This document shows positions 24,044-31,812 of a stretch of DNA of 35,179 nucleotides, piece by piece. This DNA comes from Erysipelotrichaceae bacterium (GTDB lineage: Bacteria > Bacillota_I > Bacilli_A > Erysipelotrichales > Erysipelotrichaceae): the NCBI GenBank assembly GCA_017431405.1, contig JAFRLB010000102.1, positions 1-35,179 on the forward strand, in the 5' to 3' direction. Below the pieces are notes generated by a model that was given only the letters and a program-made list of their open reading frames with translations, had not been told where the DNA came from and made no database searches. Numbering within the stretch: the stretch's first letter is position 1; each line of letters opens with the position of its first letter. The position numbers and the translations under genes were made by a program.

Positions 24044-24715
24044 GGACTGATATTCCTCATTAAGTCTTTCAAGACAATTTCTTAATTCATTAGCTTTTAC
24101 AGACAGTTTCTCTTCATCCAGGATCAAGTCGATCCGGTTATATGGGAAACTGTTTTTTATTACATTTATTCTTTCTTTGTATACTTCAACTTCCCTGCTT
24201 AACTGCTGGTAACGTTCAAATATGCTGTTTTCGTTTTCACTGACAATACAGTTACGGGAATAGTATTCCACCATTTTCAAACCGTTAAGATCCAGGTTCA
24301 TGAAATACTGCTTGGCTTCTCTCAATAATCTGTTTTTGGACTCAAAGCCATTTGCATTTAAAACCGGGTCAAGTCTTTTCAGTAATTCAACATAAGTATC
24401 AATGATCTCACCATCTTCTTTTTCAGAAGTCATGACATATTCTTCATCAAAACTCACTTCTTCCCTTTTTGAACCAGAAAACTTCCTAAGAGCTGCTTCA
24501 ATTTCTTCCCCAGTCTTATTCTGTTTCAGCATTTTAATCTTCTGCTTCAGACAGGCAATGTCTATTCTTCGGTTTTCAATCTGTATTTCCAGATTTCCAA
24601 CCTGACGGTAATACTCATTCTTTAACATCGGCACGACATGAAAACGCAATTCATCGTATTGCGCCATTAAACTGCCTAATTCATTTTTCAGTGCTTCTGT
24701 TTTTTCAGTTATCAT
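24026..24715 (-). CDS. Coiled-coil protein of unknown function
   Basis: 229 residues, mostly charged helix: coiled coil at about 1-70 (ENRRIDIACLKQKIKMLKQ) and again at about 165-229. The middle segment (EEYVMTSEKEDGEIIDTYVELLKRLDP) resembles the linker of small soluble helper proteins, with no catalytic motif. No signal peptide. It starts one base after the mntP stop, so the two form an operon, and overlaps the convergent lipoprotein gene by 18 bases at the 3' end. Family not recognised. Confidence 0.75.
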   Translation of the reverse strand: MITEKTEALKNELGSLMAQYDELRFHVVPMLKNEYYRQVGNLEIQIENRRIDIACLKQKIKMLKQNKTGEEIEAALRKFSGSKREEVSFDEEYVMTSEKEDGEIIDTYVELLKRLDPVLNANGFESKNRLLREAKQYFMNLDLNGLKMVEYYSRNCIVSENENSIFERYQQLSREVEVYKERINVIKNSFPYNRIDLILDEEKLSVKANELRNCLERLNEEYQSLKSFL

Positions 24716-24716
24716 A

Positions 24717-25271
24717 TTAAATTATGCCAAGATGCTCCAATAAGATCTTGGCTCCCAGTACTATTAATATTATACCACCGGCAAGCTTGGCTTTACTGCC
24801 ATATATTGAACCTACCTTACTGCCGATCATGGTTCCAACATAGGAGAAAATAAATGTTGTTATGCCGATTGCGGTGACTGTGATCCAGATATTTATGTTT
24901 AAAAAAGCCAGGGTAACGCCAACAGTCAGGGCGTCAATGCTGGTGGCAATTGCCAGCATCAGCATAGTCTTGAAATCCATCTTATCATCCAGAACCTCAG
25001 TTTCCCTGGATTCCCTGATTAACTGTCCGCCAATGTAAAGTAAAAGTGCAAAGGCAACCCAGTGGTCTATGGCTGTAATGAAGCCGGAAAACATCCTGCC
25101 CAGAAAATAGCCGATTAACGGCATCAGGGCCTGGAAGCCACCAAAGTAAATACCGCACTTAAAACCATGTTCCGGTTTTACCTCATTCAATGACAGCCCC
25201 TTGCATATTGAAACCGCAAAAGCATCCATTGATACTCCTACCGCTATTAATAATAGATCTACAATATCCAT
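24717..25271 (-). CDS. mntP: Manganese efflux pump MntP
   Basis: 184 residues, six membrane helices, family length. The two characteristic metal-binding repeats are present: VGVSMDAFAVSICKG (helix 1) and AIATSIDALTVGVTL (helix 4), each with the conserved Asp. MntP exports Mn2+ and protects against manganese excess. The message leader is short (about 27 bases): no room for the yybP-ykoY manganese riboswitch that often controls this family. Instead a TAACAC/GTGTTA palindrome sits at the start of transcription. Ribosome site AAGGAAAG. Confidence 0.94.
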   Translation of the reverse strand: MDIVDLLLIAVGVSMDAFAVSICKGLSLNEVKPEHGFKCGIYFGGFQALMPLIGYFLGRMFSGFITAIDHWVAFALLLYIGGQLIRESRETEVLDDKMDFKTMLMLAIATSIDALTVGVTLAFLNINIWITVTAIGITTFIFSYVGTMIGSKVGSIYGSKAKLAGGIILIVLGAKILLEHLGII

Positions 25272-25290
25272 CTTTCTTTCCTTCTCACTT

Positions 25291-25304
25291 TAACACGAGT
25301 GTTA
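25291..25304. promoter_or_regulatory. Operator candidate of mntP
   Basis: TAACAC, two bases, GTGTTA: a perfect inverted repeat abutting the -10 at the presumed transcription start. It could bind a repressor such as a metal sensor; the protein is not identified. Confidence 0.55.
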
Positions 25305-25312
25305 TTATAACA
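25304..25312 (-). promoter_or_regulatory. Extended -10 promoter of mntP
   Basis: TGTTATAAT on the minus strand (-10 at 25304-25309), without a good -35. Identical in plan to the rmuC promoter. Confidence 0.65.
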
Positions 25313-25326
25313 TACCAGAAAGAAAA

Positions 25327-25347
25327 AGCACTGCAACTTGCAGTACT
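25327..25347 (-). terminator. Terminator of tRNA-Leu
   Basis: AGTACTGCA, three-base loop, TGCAGTGCT, then TTTTCTTT on the minus strand, 13 bases after the tRNA 3' end. Confidence 0.85.
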
Positions 25348-25359
25348 TCCTGTGTTTTC

Positions 25360-25446
25360 TGGTGCTCGAGGAGGGACTCGAACCCTCAAGGGTTTTATCC
25401 CGGCGGATTTTGAGTCCGCTGCGTCTACCGATTTCACCACTCGAGC
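25360..25446 (-). tRNA. tRNA-Leu (anticodon CAA)
   Basis: 87 bases with encoded CCA. Acceptor arms GCTCGAG/CTCGAGC pair perfectly. The anticodon arm is GCGGA-CTCAAAA-TCCGC, so positions 34-36 are CAA (reads UUG). The T arm AGGGTTCGAGTCCCT is standard. The long variable arm (CGGGATAAAACCCTTG region) is that of a class II tRNA, as expected for leucine. Confidence 0.97.
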
Positions 25447-25456
25447 ATGCAAAAAC

Positions 25457-25485
25457 ATTTTAACTTAACCGGAATGAAAAGTAAA
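25457..25485 (-). promoter_or_regulatory. Promoter of tRNA-Leu
   Basis: TTTACT (25480-25485), 17 bases, TAAAAT (25457-25462) on the minus strand; start about 4-5 bases before the mature tRNA. Confidence 0.65.
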
Positions 25486-25517
25486 CAGATAATCTTATTA
25501 CAGCAAGACGTAAAGTA

Positions 25518-25922
25518 TCAACTTAGTTTTAGATAGTAAATGTTTTCGTTACTGATGCCCTTAAATAGATGATCATGAGTTAAAAAAACCAATTTATTAT
25601 CAATTGCCTGGGCTAAGAGCATATGATCAAATGGATCTCTATGTGGTAACGCAACATTCTTCAACTGCAGTACCGCTTTTGGAAAGAAAGGTAAAGGTGT
25701 GTAATTAGAATCAATAGCCGCAAAATATATTTGCTCTGCATCATACTTGAATTTTGAAGTTTTTTTCTGTTTTTTTATCTCAATCTCCCAGATTGACAAA
25801 GGTGAAAAATATATTTCGTCGATCTTATTTAAAAACAGGTCCTGAAATTCCAAGTCATTCACAAGATAATCATAACCTTCAAGCATCCATATCAACATGT
25901 GAGTATCAAGAAGTACCCTCAC
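25518..25922 (-). CDS. PIN-domain toxin (VapC-like ribonuclease)
   Basis: 134 residues. Acidic PIN-domain residues are all seen: Asp6 in LLDTHMLIWML, Glu46 in SIWEIEIK, Asp96 in HRDPFDHMLLAQA, Asp117 in THD. The LLDTHxxIW and HRDPFD pattern is that of the Sll0205-type subgroup. Such toxins cut RNA (often tRNA) with Mg2+ when freed from the antitoxin. The start overlaps the antitoxin stop by four bases. All key residues are intact, so it looks active. Confidence 0.92.
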   Translation of the reverse strand: MRVLLDTHMLIWMLEGYDYLVNDLEFQDLFLNKIDEIYFSPLSIWEIEIKKQKKTSKFKYDAEQIYFAAIDSNYTPLPFFPKAVLQLKNVALPHRDPFDHMLLAQAIDNKLVFLTHDHLFKGISNENIYYLKLS

Positions 25923-26173
25923 AACAGATTACCTCCTTCCGCATTATCAAACAACTCTTTTATGTCATCATTAAACCAATCAGGTTCATCTTCAAACATA
26001 TGTTTTCCTTTTAAGATTCCCAACATAAATTCACTGTTCTCCTTATATAAGGTAATTTTCAAATATGGCTTGCCATTATTGCTGACAATTACATAATCAT
26101 CTTCTCCATTAGAAAGCAGTTTTCCTATTTTTGACAGATTAGTCTTTGCTTCTAACATACTATAAGTTGTCAT
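25919..26173 (-). CDS. Phd/YefM family antitoxin
   Basis: 84 residues. The N-terminal half is the Phd/YefM DNA-binding fold (MTTYSMLEAKTNLSKIGKLL... DYVIVSNNGKPYLKI); the acidic C-terminal half (FEDEPDWFNDDIKELFDNAEG) would wrap the toxin. GGAGG precedes the ATG. It is transcribed first and probably represses its own operon through the 20-bp palindrome just upstream. Confidence 0.92.
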   Translation of the reverse strand: MTTYSMLEAKTNLSKIGKLLSNGEDDYVIVSNNGKPYLKITLYKENSEFMLGILKGKHMFEDEPDWFNDDIKELFDNAEGGNLL

Positions 26174-26181
26174 ACAGCCTC

Positions 26182-26201
26182 CTTAGCTAACGTTAGCTAA
26201 G
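26182..26201. promoter_or_regulatory. 20-bp palindromic operator of the toxin-antitoxin operon
   Basis: CTTAGCTAACGTTAGCTAAG is a perfect 20-bp palindrome between the -10 and the start codon, overlapping the ribosome site on one side. This is the expected place and form for a Phd/YefM antitoxin site. Confidence 0.85.
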
Positions 26202-26204
26202 CTC

Positions 26205-26233
26205 ATTATACTTAATTAGGAATGATGTTGCAA
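26205..26233 (-). promoter_or_regulatory. Promoter of the toxin-antitoxin operon
   Basis: TTGCAA (26228-26233), 17 bases, TATAAT (26205-26210) on the minus strand. The -35 touches the T-run of the nrdD terminator. Confidence 0.85.
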
Positions 26234-26239
26234 CAAAAA

Positions 26240-26261
26240 ACCTGCCCTTTTCAGAGCAGGT
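26240..26261 (-). terminator. Terminator of the anaerobic reductase operon
   Basis: ACCTGCTC, six-base loop, GGGCAGGT (8 bp with one G-T pair), then six Ts on the minus strand. It lies 13 bases after the nrdD stop. Confidence 0.88.
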
Positions 26262-26274
26262 CTTTAACAATTAA

Positions 26275-28641
26275 TTATTTATTTAAATACTTAATGATGT
26301 TGGAAGCGTTAGCATACTTATCGAAAGTATTGTTGTCACCTAATACTACCAGTGTTGGTGCCTGCATTACGCCATATGCATTGCATAATTCTTCATTTTC
26401 TTCAGCATCAACGATTTCATAGCCAATGTTCTTCTTATTCAGCATGTCCTTGACGATCTTGCAGTTTGGACAGGTCTTGGTTGTGAATAATAACTTCTTG
26501 CCATCAGCTGTTGCTTCCTTTGTTTCCGGTGCAGCTACTTCTGTCTTAGGCATCTTTTCCAGCTTTTCGCCTAAGCCCTGGAAGCTGTAAGTAACACGGT
26601 CCTTGAATTCCTGAGCCTTGCCCTTGTTCCAGTTCTGAACAGGTCTGTAGTAACCGGTAATACGGCTGTAAACTTCAGTTGGCTTGCCGCAGATCGGACA
26701 TACATCAACTTCACCAGAGAGATAGCCGTGTTCAGCACATACTGAATATGTCGGTGACATTGTATAGTATGGCAGGCGGTAGTTTTCCGCGATCTTTCTG
26801 ACTAATGATGCAGCTGCCTTCCAGCTTGGTAATCTTTCACCTAAGAAGGCGTGGAATACCGTTCCTGATGTGTACAGAGTCTGTAATTCATCCTGAACAT
26901 CCAGTGCTGTGAAGATGTCATCAGTATAGCCTACAGGTAAGTGTGAGCTGTTGGTGTAATATGGATCACCGCTCATGTTAGCTGTAATGATATCCGTATA
27001 TCTTTCCTTATCAATCTTAGCCAGACGGTAAGATGTGCTTTCTGCTGGTGTAGCTTCAAGGTTATACAAGTCTCCATACATTTCCTGATAGTCAGATAAC
27101 TTGTTACGCATGAAATTAAGAACGTCCTTGGTGAACTGCTGAGTTTCAGCATGAGTCATGTCTTTTCTTAACCACTTGGCATTCAAGCCGGCTTCATTCA
27201 TGCCAACCAAGCCAATTGTTGAGAAGTGGTTATTGAATGTTCCCAGGTAACGCTTTGTATATGGATATAAGCCGTTATTCAATAACTTGGTAATTACATC
27301 TCTCTTTACCTTTAAGCTACGGGCTGATAAGTCCATGATCTTGCTTAAGCGCTTGTAGAAGTCTTCTTCATCGCTTGCCAGGTAAGCTAATCTAGGCATG
27401 TTGATAGTAACAACGCCTACTGAACCTGTAGATTCGCCTGAACCGAAGAAGCCGCCTGATTTCTTTCTTAATTCACGTAAGTCAAGTCTTAAACGGCAGC
27501 ACATGCTTCTTACATCACTAGGTTCCATGTCACTGTTAACATAGTTAGAGAAGTAAGGAGTACCATACTTGGCTGTCATTTCAAATAACAGCTTATTGTT
27601 TTCAGTTTCAGACCAGTCAAAGTCTCTGGTAATTGAATATGTAGGAATTGGGTACTGGAAGCCACGGCCATTTGCGTCACCTTCGATCATGATTTCGATG
27701 AAGGCCTTATTGACCATGTCCATTTCCTTCTTACAATCCTTATATTTGAAATCCATTTCCTTACCGCCTACGATACATGGTAATTCAGCAAGGTCATTTG
27801 GAACTGTCCAGTCTAAGGTTACGTTTGTAAATGGTGCCTGTGTGCCCCATCTTGAAGGTGTATTTACACCATAGATGAAGCTCTGGATGCACTGCTTAAC
27901 TTCCTTATATGACAGGTTATCAACCTTAACAAATGGAGCTAGATATGTGTCGAAACTTGAGAATGCCTGAGCACCAGCCCATTCATTCTGCATGATACCT
28001 AAGAAGTTGACCATCTGGTTACATAAGGTTGATAAGTGAGCTGCTGGAGAAGATGTGATCTTGCCAGGAACGCCGCCCAAGCCTTCCTGAATCAGCTGCT
28101 TTAATGACCAACCGGCACAGTAGCCTGTCAACATGCTTAAGTCATGGATATGAATGTCGCCATTACGGTGTGCATTACCGATTTCCTGGTCATAGATCTC
28201 ACTTAACCAGTAGTTAGCTGTAATGGCACCTGAGTTGGAAAGGATAAGACCGCCAACAGAATATGTAACAGTTGAGTTTTCCTTTACTCTCCAGTCAATG
28301 GCATTAACATAACTGTTTACCAGCTCCTTGTAATCGAGCATGGTAGCGTTCATGTTTCTGATCTTTTCACGCTGTTTACGGTATAAGATGTAGTTCTTGG
28401 CTACGTCATTGTAACCAGCCTGAATCAGTACTGCTTCAGCGCTGTCCTGAATATCTTCAACACCGATCTTGTCATCCTTTACCTTTGGTTCAAAGTCACT
28501 TGTGACCTTTAAAGCCAACATGTCGATGACACTTGGGTGGTAATTTCTGCCTGTAGATTCAAATGCCTTTGTCAAGGCTGCGGAAATCTTCTGAATATTA
28601 AATTCGACTAATTCGCCGTCTCTTTTTACAACTTTATACAT
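26275..28641 (-). CDS. nrdD: Anaerobic ribonucleoside-triphosphate reductase with fused redoxin domain
   Basis: 788 residues, longer than the usual 700-735. N-terminal ATP-cone (3-90, VVKRDGELVEFNIQKI), then the class III glycyl-radical core (NFLGIMQNEWAGAQAF, SGGFFGSGESTGSVGVVTINMPRL). Near 635-651 is the zinc site (CAEHGYLSGEVDVCPICG) and Gly663 in RITGYYRP is the radical glycine. A linker rich in Glu/Ala/Pro leads to about 74 extra residues with TCPNC (Cys724/Cys727) and a cis-Pro762 loop, a thioredoxin/glutaredoxin-like domain. That suggests a thiol, not formate, reductant. Preceded by 14 bases after the MarR-activase gene. Confidence 0.95.
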   Translation of the reverse strand: MYKVVKRDGELVEFNIQKISAALTKAFESTGRNYHPSVIDMLALKVTSDFEPKVKDDKIGVEDIQDSAEAVLIQAGYNDVAKNYILYRKQREKIRNMNATMLDYKELVNSYVNAIDWRVKENSTVTYSVGGLILSNSGAITANYWLSEIYDQEIGNAHRNGDIHIHDLSMLTGYCAGWSLKQLIQEGLGGVPGKITSSPAAHLSTLCNQMVNFLGIMQNEWAGAQAFSSFDTYLAPFVKVDNLSYKEVKQCIQSFIYGVNTPSRWGTQAPFTNVTLDWTVPNDLAELPCIVGGKEMDFKYKDCKKEMDMVNKAFIEIMIEGDANGRGFQYPIPTYSITRDFDWSETENNKLLFEMTAKYGTPYFSNYVNSDMEPSDVRSMCCRLRLDLRELRKKSGGFFGSGESTGSVGVVTINMPRLAYLASDEEDFYKRLSKIMDLSARSLKVKRDVITKLLNNGLYPYTKRYLGTFNNHFSTIGLVGMNEAGLNAKWLRKDMTHAETQQFTKDVLNFMRNKLSDYQEMYGDLYNLEATPAESTSYRLAKIDKERYTDIITANMSGDPYYTNSSHLPVGYTDDIFTALDVQDELQTLYTSGTVFHAFLGERLPSWKAAASLVRKIAENYRLPYYTMSPTYSVCAEHGYLSGEVDVCPICGKPTEVYSRITGYYRPVQNWNKGKAQEFKDRVTYSFQGLGEKLEKMPKTEVAAPETKEATADGKKLLFTTKTCPNCKIVKDMLNKKNIGYEIVDAEENEELCNAYGVMQAPTLVVLGDNNTFDKYANASNIIKYLNK

Positions 28642-28655
28642 ATCTTTATCTCCTC

Positions 28656-29801
28656 CTAAACCCCTCTCAGTTGTACATTTGGAATTATCTTCTGAACTTC
28701 CCTCTGTAGTTCCAGCATTTCTTCCCTGCTGTATGATGTAAAGCCTGCTTCTATGCAGCGTCCGCTGTCAACGAACTGCTGCAGATAATAGTTCTTTGCC
28801 CCTTTGATCATTCTGGCCGCTTCAACCAGATCTTCCTTGCTGTGGAATTCTCTTACTACGGTGGTACGGAATTCATAGTCAATGACATCACTTAACAGAT
28901 AATTGATTGATTTTCTGATCTGCTTTGTCAGATTGTCATTCTCCGAAACACCGGTCGTGAATCCATACTTGCCTATGGAGTTCTTGATATCCATGGCAAC
29001 GTAATCAACATAGCCTGATTCAACGATTTTCTTAAGTCTGTCCGGGAATAAGCCGTTGGTATCGACCTTCACCTTATAGCCTAATTCCTTGATCTGCCTT
29101 AGAAAATCAAGCAGTCCCGCCTGTAACAGAGGTTCCCCACCAGTGATACAGACGGCATCAATGATTCCCTTACGCTTATTTAAGAATTCAATGATGTCAT
29201 CAGGATCTTCCGGTACGAAGTTCTCCGGTATGAATACCAGATCCCTGTTATGACAGAATGGGCATTTCATATTACAACCGGCTGTAAATATCGTACACGC
29301 TACCTGGCCTGGATAATCAAGCAAGGTCAGTTTCTGTAAGCCGGCTATCTTTATCTGTGAATAACTTTCGTCTGGAACTATTTCCTTGGCATTGCGGGTT
29401 ATGGTATCCATTACCCTCATTTCCCTCTCAATAGTTTCCTCATCAAGATTTTTCATCAGCTGGTTTACGAATTCGTTACGGAATCCATACAGATCGTTAA
29501 TGATACCTGTTGCTTTTTTGGTCGTATACAGTCTTTTTACTCTCTTATCAGATTCATCGACTCTTATTTCAACATATCCTTCATCAACAAGTTTCTTAAT
29601 GCTCTTGGTAGTTGTACCCTTGTCAATGTCGGCCATGTCTGTCAACTGCTGCATCGCAATTCCTTCATGTTCATAAATGAGCAGTAAGAAAATCATCTGA
29701 CCTGAACCAATGTTAAAGGCCGCCATGTTCTTGTCAAAATAGCGTTGAGTATATCTGTAGAGCGCAGAAATATTAATCAAAAAATCGTTTTGATAGTTCA
29801 T
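28656..29801 (-). CDS. nrdG: MarR-type regulator fused to radical-SAM NrdD activase
   Basis: 381 residues in one frame. Residues 1-145 are a MarR winged-helix domain (SGQMIFLLLIYEHEGIAMQQL, DKGTTTKSIKKLVDEGYVEI, beta-wing RVKRLYTT). Residues 150-381 are an NrdG-like activase: IAGLQKLTLLDYPGQVACTI, FTAGCNMKCPFCHNRD (iron-sulfur ligands Cys176/180/183) and CITGGEPLLQ (SAM site). It would make the glycyl radical in the reductase downstream and also bind DNA. The ribosome site is weak (AAAGG, 2 bases from ATG). The promoter carries palindromes suited to a MarR dimer. The join is a linker at about 138-150, with no frameshift scar. Confidence 0.93.
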   Translation of the reverse strand: MNYQNDFLINISALYRYTQRYFDKNMAAFNIGSGQMIFLLLIYEHEGIAMQQLTDMADIDKGTTTKSIKKLVDEGYVEIRVDESDKRVKRLYTTKKATGIINDLYGFRNEFVNQLMKNLDEETIEREMRVMDTITRNAKEIVPDESYSQIKIAGLQKLTLLDYPGQVACTIFTAGCNMKCPFCHNRDLVFIPENFVPEDPDDIIEFLNKRKGIIDAVCITGGEPLLQAGLLDFLRQIKELGYKVKVDTNGLFPDRLKKIVESGYVDYVAMDIKNSIGKYGFTTGVSENDNLTKQIRKSINYLLSDVIDYEFRTTVVREFHSKEDLVEAARMIKGAKNYYLQQFVDSGRCIEAGFTSYSREEMLELQREVQKIIPNVQLRGV

Positions 29802-29814
29802 ACCTTTAACAATT

Positions 29815-29828
29815 GTTGGATTTCCAAC
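29815..29828. promoter_or_regulatory. Downstream inverted repeat, reductase operon leader
   Basis: GTTGGA, two bases, TCCAAC, between the start of transcription and the start codon. Second possible MarR-domain site. The short string AATTAGTTG occurs both here and in the upstream repeat. Confidence 0.55.
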
Positions 29829-29837
29829 TAATTCCCT

Positions 29838-29853
29838 CTACAACTAATTGTAG
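29838..29853. promoter_or_regulatory. Operator candidate over the -10 of the reductase operon
   Basis: CTACAA, four bases, TTGTAG: a perfect inverted repeat covering the -10 hexamer. Size and place fit a MarR dimer site. Confidence 0.7.
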
Positions 29854-29875
29854 ACATAGTAAGTTATACTGTCAA
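29847..29875 (-). promoter_or_regulatory. Promoter of the anaerobic reductase operon
   Basis: Consensus TTGACA (29870-29875), 17 bases, TACAAT (29847-29852) on the minus strand. No NrdR-box pair is evident next to it. Confidence 0.85.
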
Positions 29876-29918
29876 TGAAAATAAAATGAAAATAAAATAG
29901 TTATGTTTTTCACAAAAA

Positions 29919-29938
29919 AAGGGTCACAATTGACCCTT
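29919..29938. terminator. Terminator after the DUF4037 gene
   Basis: AAGGGTCA, loop ATTG, TGACCCTT, then TTTTTTG on the minus strand. Confidence 0.9.
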
Positions 29939-29965
29939 TCAGTTATCACAGAAATGCAAATATGA

Positions 29966-30910
29966 CTAATGGACGGATACTAAAATGTCCATGTTTCGAA
30001 TCTCATTGTCCTCTATCTTTTCGTTAACCTTATATGCAATCTTCTCCAGATCGCCTTCTTCCTGATCCAGCAGTTTCTGATTCAGCAGTTCTTCAACTAT
30101 CAATGAATTCACAGTTTCAATCATTCCCCGTTTATTATCTGAAACTGTTTCCTCATTGCCGCTGGTTATGAGGTATTCAAATATTTCTGCCGTTACCGAC
30201 AGCTTCTTAAGACTGCGCAAGGCTCTGAAACTCCACTTATAATATGGCATGTATGTCCTGTTAAGCAAGAAAATTACCCGCATTGCACTTCTCACATATT
30301 CATATACTGCCAGTTGCGCTGCGGCGTATTCCTGGCGCTTCAGAAGGCGGTTATAGTTATATTGAGATGATTGTGCCATCATCAGTAAATTGCCGGCCAG
30401 TTTCTTTAAAAACACATCCTGCGGCATGCTCATGAAATTCTTACGGATATCATTTACCAGATTTGAATCATCTCTGAATATTTCTCCATTAGTAGCTTCC
30501 GCCAGTACATAATCATCTGTTGTAAACCACTGCTGCAGGTTCAGACGTCCATCCTCACTACCGGTTTTTTCCCTGAAGTATTCAGCAGCCCTGAATACCC
30601 CATGCCTGTTACCGCCAACCGGTGAAAAAATGCTTCTCTTATAACCTTTAAATTCCTTTGGGAGTTTCCAATAGGCTCTTTCCAGCTGAAAAGCTGTTTT
30701 TTCATCAATGACACTTTCATCAGGCAGAAAGATGCAGAAACCGGGTTCAAAGTCATGGTCCTGGGATATTTCATCATCATACCCATAACACTCAGAGCCG
30801 CTTCCCATTAGGCCAACAGCTATCTTATCAACGATATCAGAAAACTGCTCTTCAAGCATTTTCTTACCATATTCATTGTAATATGCTTTTGAAAGCTCAA
30901 GCCCTTTCAT
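29966..30910 (-). CDS. DUF4037 nucleotidyltransferase-like protein
   Basis: 314 residues. The N-terminal GLMGSGSECYGYDDEISQDHDF resembles the GS...D.D signature of the polymerase-beta nucleotidyltransferase superfamily and is typical of DUF4037. GNRHGVF and QQWFTTDDYVLAEATNGEIF follow, then a helical C-terminal half. Such proteins may add a nucleotide to a small molecule or protein, but no function is known. It overlaps the TPR gene by 14 bases; this pairing with a TPR protein occurs in other Gram-positive bacteria. Confidence 0.82.
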   Translation of the reverse strand: MKGLELSKAYYNEYGKKMLEEQFSDIVDKIAVGLMGSGSECYGYDDEISQDHDFEPGFCIFLPDESVIDEKTAFQLERAYWKLPKEFKGYKRSIFSPVGGNRHGVFRAAEYFREKTGSEDGRLNLQQWFTTDDYVLAEATNGEIFRDDSNLVNDIRKNFMSMPQDVFLKKLAGNLLMMAQSSQYNYNRLLKRQEYAAAQLAVYEYVRSAMRVIFLLNRTYMPYYKWSFRALRSLKKLSVTAEIFEYLITSGNEETVSDNKRGMIETVNSLIVEELLNQKLLDQEEGDLEKIAYKVNEKIEDNEIRNMDILVSVH

Positions 30911-31742
30911 TGATCTTCCTGATCCTTTCTCTTAATTCTTTTGCGTAGCCATTCCAGCCGAAGAATTCATAGATGCTGACACACTTATCCAAGACATACG
31001 CATAGTAATCGTCTCTTGGTAAGCTCTCAGTATCAAGCATGCATTGAGCCTGATACAGTAACATCGTTGTCTTTTCATCGATCTCTTCACATATACCCTT
31101 TTCACTTATCAGGGCATCCAGCATGTTAAGATATGTCATGGCAATTTCCAGTTCCCCGTTTTCACAGTTTTTAACCGTTTCTATTGCCTTGTTATATAAA
31201 TCATTTGCTTCTTCAAACTTCTTTAAGCCAACCAGGGCAAGGGCCATGTTGTTATAAAGAGAAGCCAGCTTGTATTCATTGTTCTTTACGTTGTTTTCGT
31301 AAATGACTTTGGCTTTTTCAAACAATGGCAGACTTCTTTCATAATCCTTAAAACTGGTATATACAGTTGCGGCGTTGGTATAACATGTTGCTCCACTCAC
31401 ACTGTCACGGTATCCCAATTCATCAAGCATGCTCATTGCCTTATCCACTGCTGCATAGCCTTCTTCTTTCTTGCCTGTCTTACGGTAAAAGCCCATCATC
31501 TCGTTATAAAGCATGAATTCGCCCTGTTTATCATAGTTTACCTTAGCTTCTTCAAGCCAGTATTTAAACATTCTCTCAACTTCTGCAAATTCGTTTCTCG
31601 CCATTAATTCATCAACCTTCTGAGATATTCTCTGCTGAGGAATCATCTGTTTTTTCTGCTTAAAGCCAACAGGTCTGTCACACAAGACACACTCAGGTTC
31701 CATGTAATCCATTTTTTCAAGTTCTTTTCTGTTTTCTGCCAT
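30897..31742 (-). CDS. TPR-repeat protein partner of DUF4037
   Basis: 281 residues. The front carries ECVLCDRPVG, a CxxC pair like a small zinc or redox knuckle. The body has tetratricopeptide repeats (about 65-245), clearest at TCYTNAATVYTSFKDYERSLPLFEKA and LASLYNNMALALVGLKKFEEANDLYNKAIE. The role is likely a protein-binding adaptor for the overlapping DUF4037 protein. I prefer the ATG at 31742 (MAENRKE); ribosome signals are weak (GGTGA) and another ATG lies 12 bases upstream. Confidence 0.8.
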   Translation of the reverse strand: MAENRKELEKMDYMEPECVLCDRPVGFKQKKQMIPQQRISQKVDELMARNEFAEVERMFKYWLEEAKVNYDKQGEFMLYNEMMGFYRKTGKKEEGYAAVDKAMSMLDELGYRDSVSGATCYTNAATVYTSFKDYERSLPLFEKAKVIYENNVKNNEYKLASLYNNMALALVGLKKFEEANDLYNKAIETVKNCENGELEIAMTYLNMLDALISEKGICEEIDEKTTMLLYQAQCMLDTESLPRDDYYAYVLDKCVSIYEFFGWNGYAKELRERIRKINERA

Positions 31743-31772
31743 GTACATCACCATTATCAGTTTAACAAAAAA

Positions 31773-31812
31773 ACAGATGGAAGTCTTTATTCAACCATGA
31801 ATTCCAATCTGT
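31773..31812 (-). terminator. Terminator that once served an ABC ATPase gene
   Basis: ACAGATTGGAA and TTCCATCTGT pair with one bulged base, followed by seven Ts on the minus strand. The stop codon of the ATPase remnant lies in the loop. Confidence 0.78.

Noticed and set aside
25272..25359. yybP-ykoY manganese riboswitch before mntP
   Set aside because: The promoter lies only about 33 bases before the start codon and the tRNA terminator is directly upstream, leaving no room for the aptamer.
25190..25468. Plus-strand frame of 92 codons across mntP start and tRNA-Leu
   Set aside because: It spans a tRNA gene and two regulatory regions; no protein would be expected.
29815..29875. NrdR boxes at the anaerobic reductase promoter
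   Set aside because: NrdR sites come as two 16-bp boxes of the form ACAnTATnTwGTGT; the repeats here are CTACAA/TTGTAG and GTTGGA/TCCAAC and do not match.
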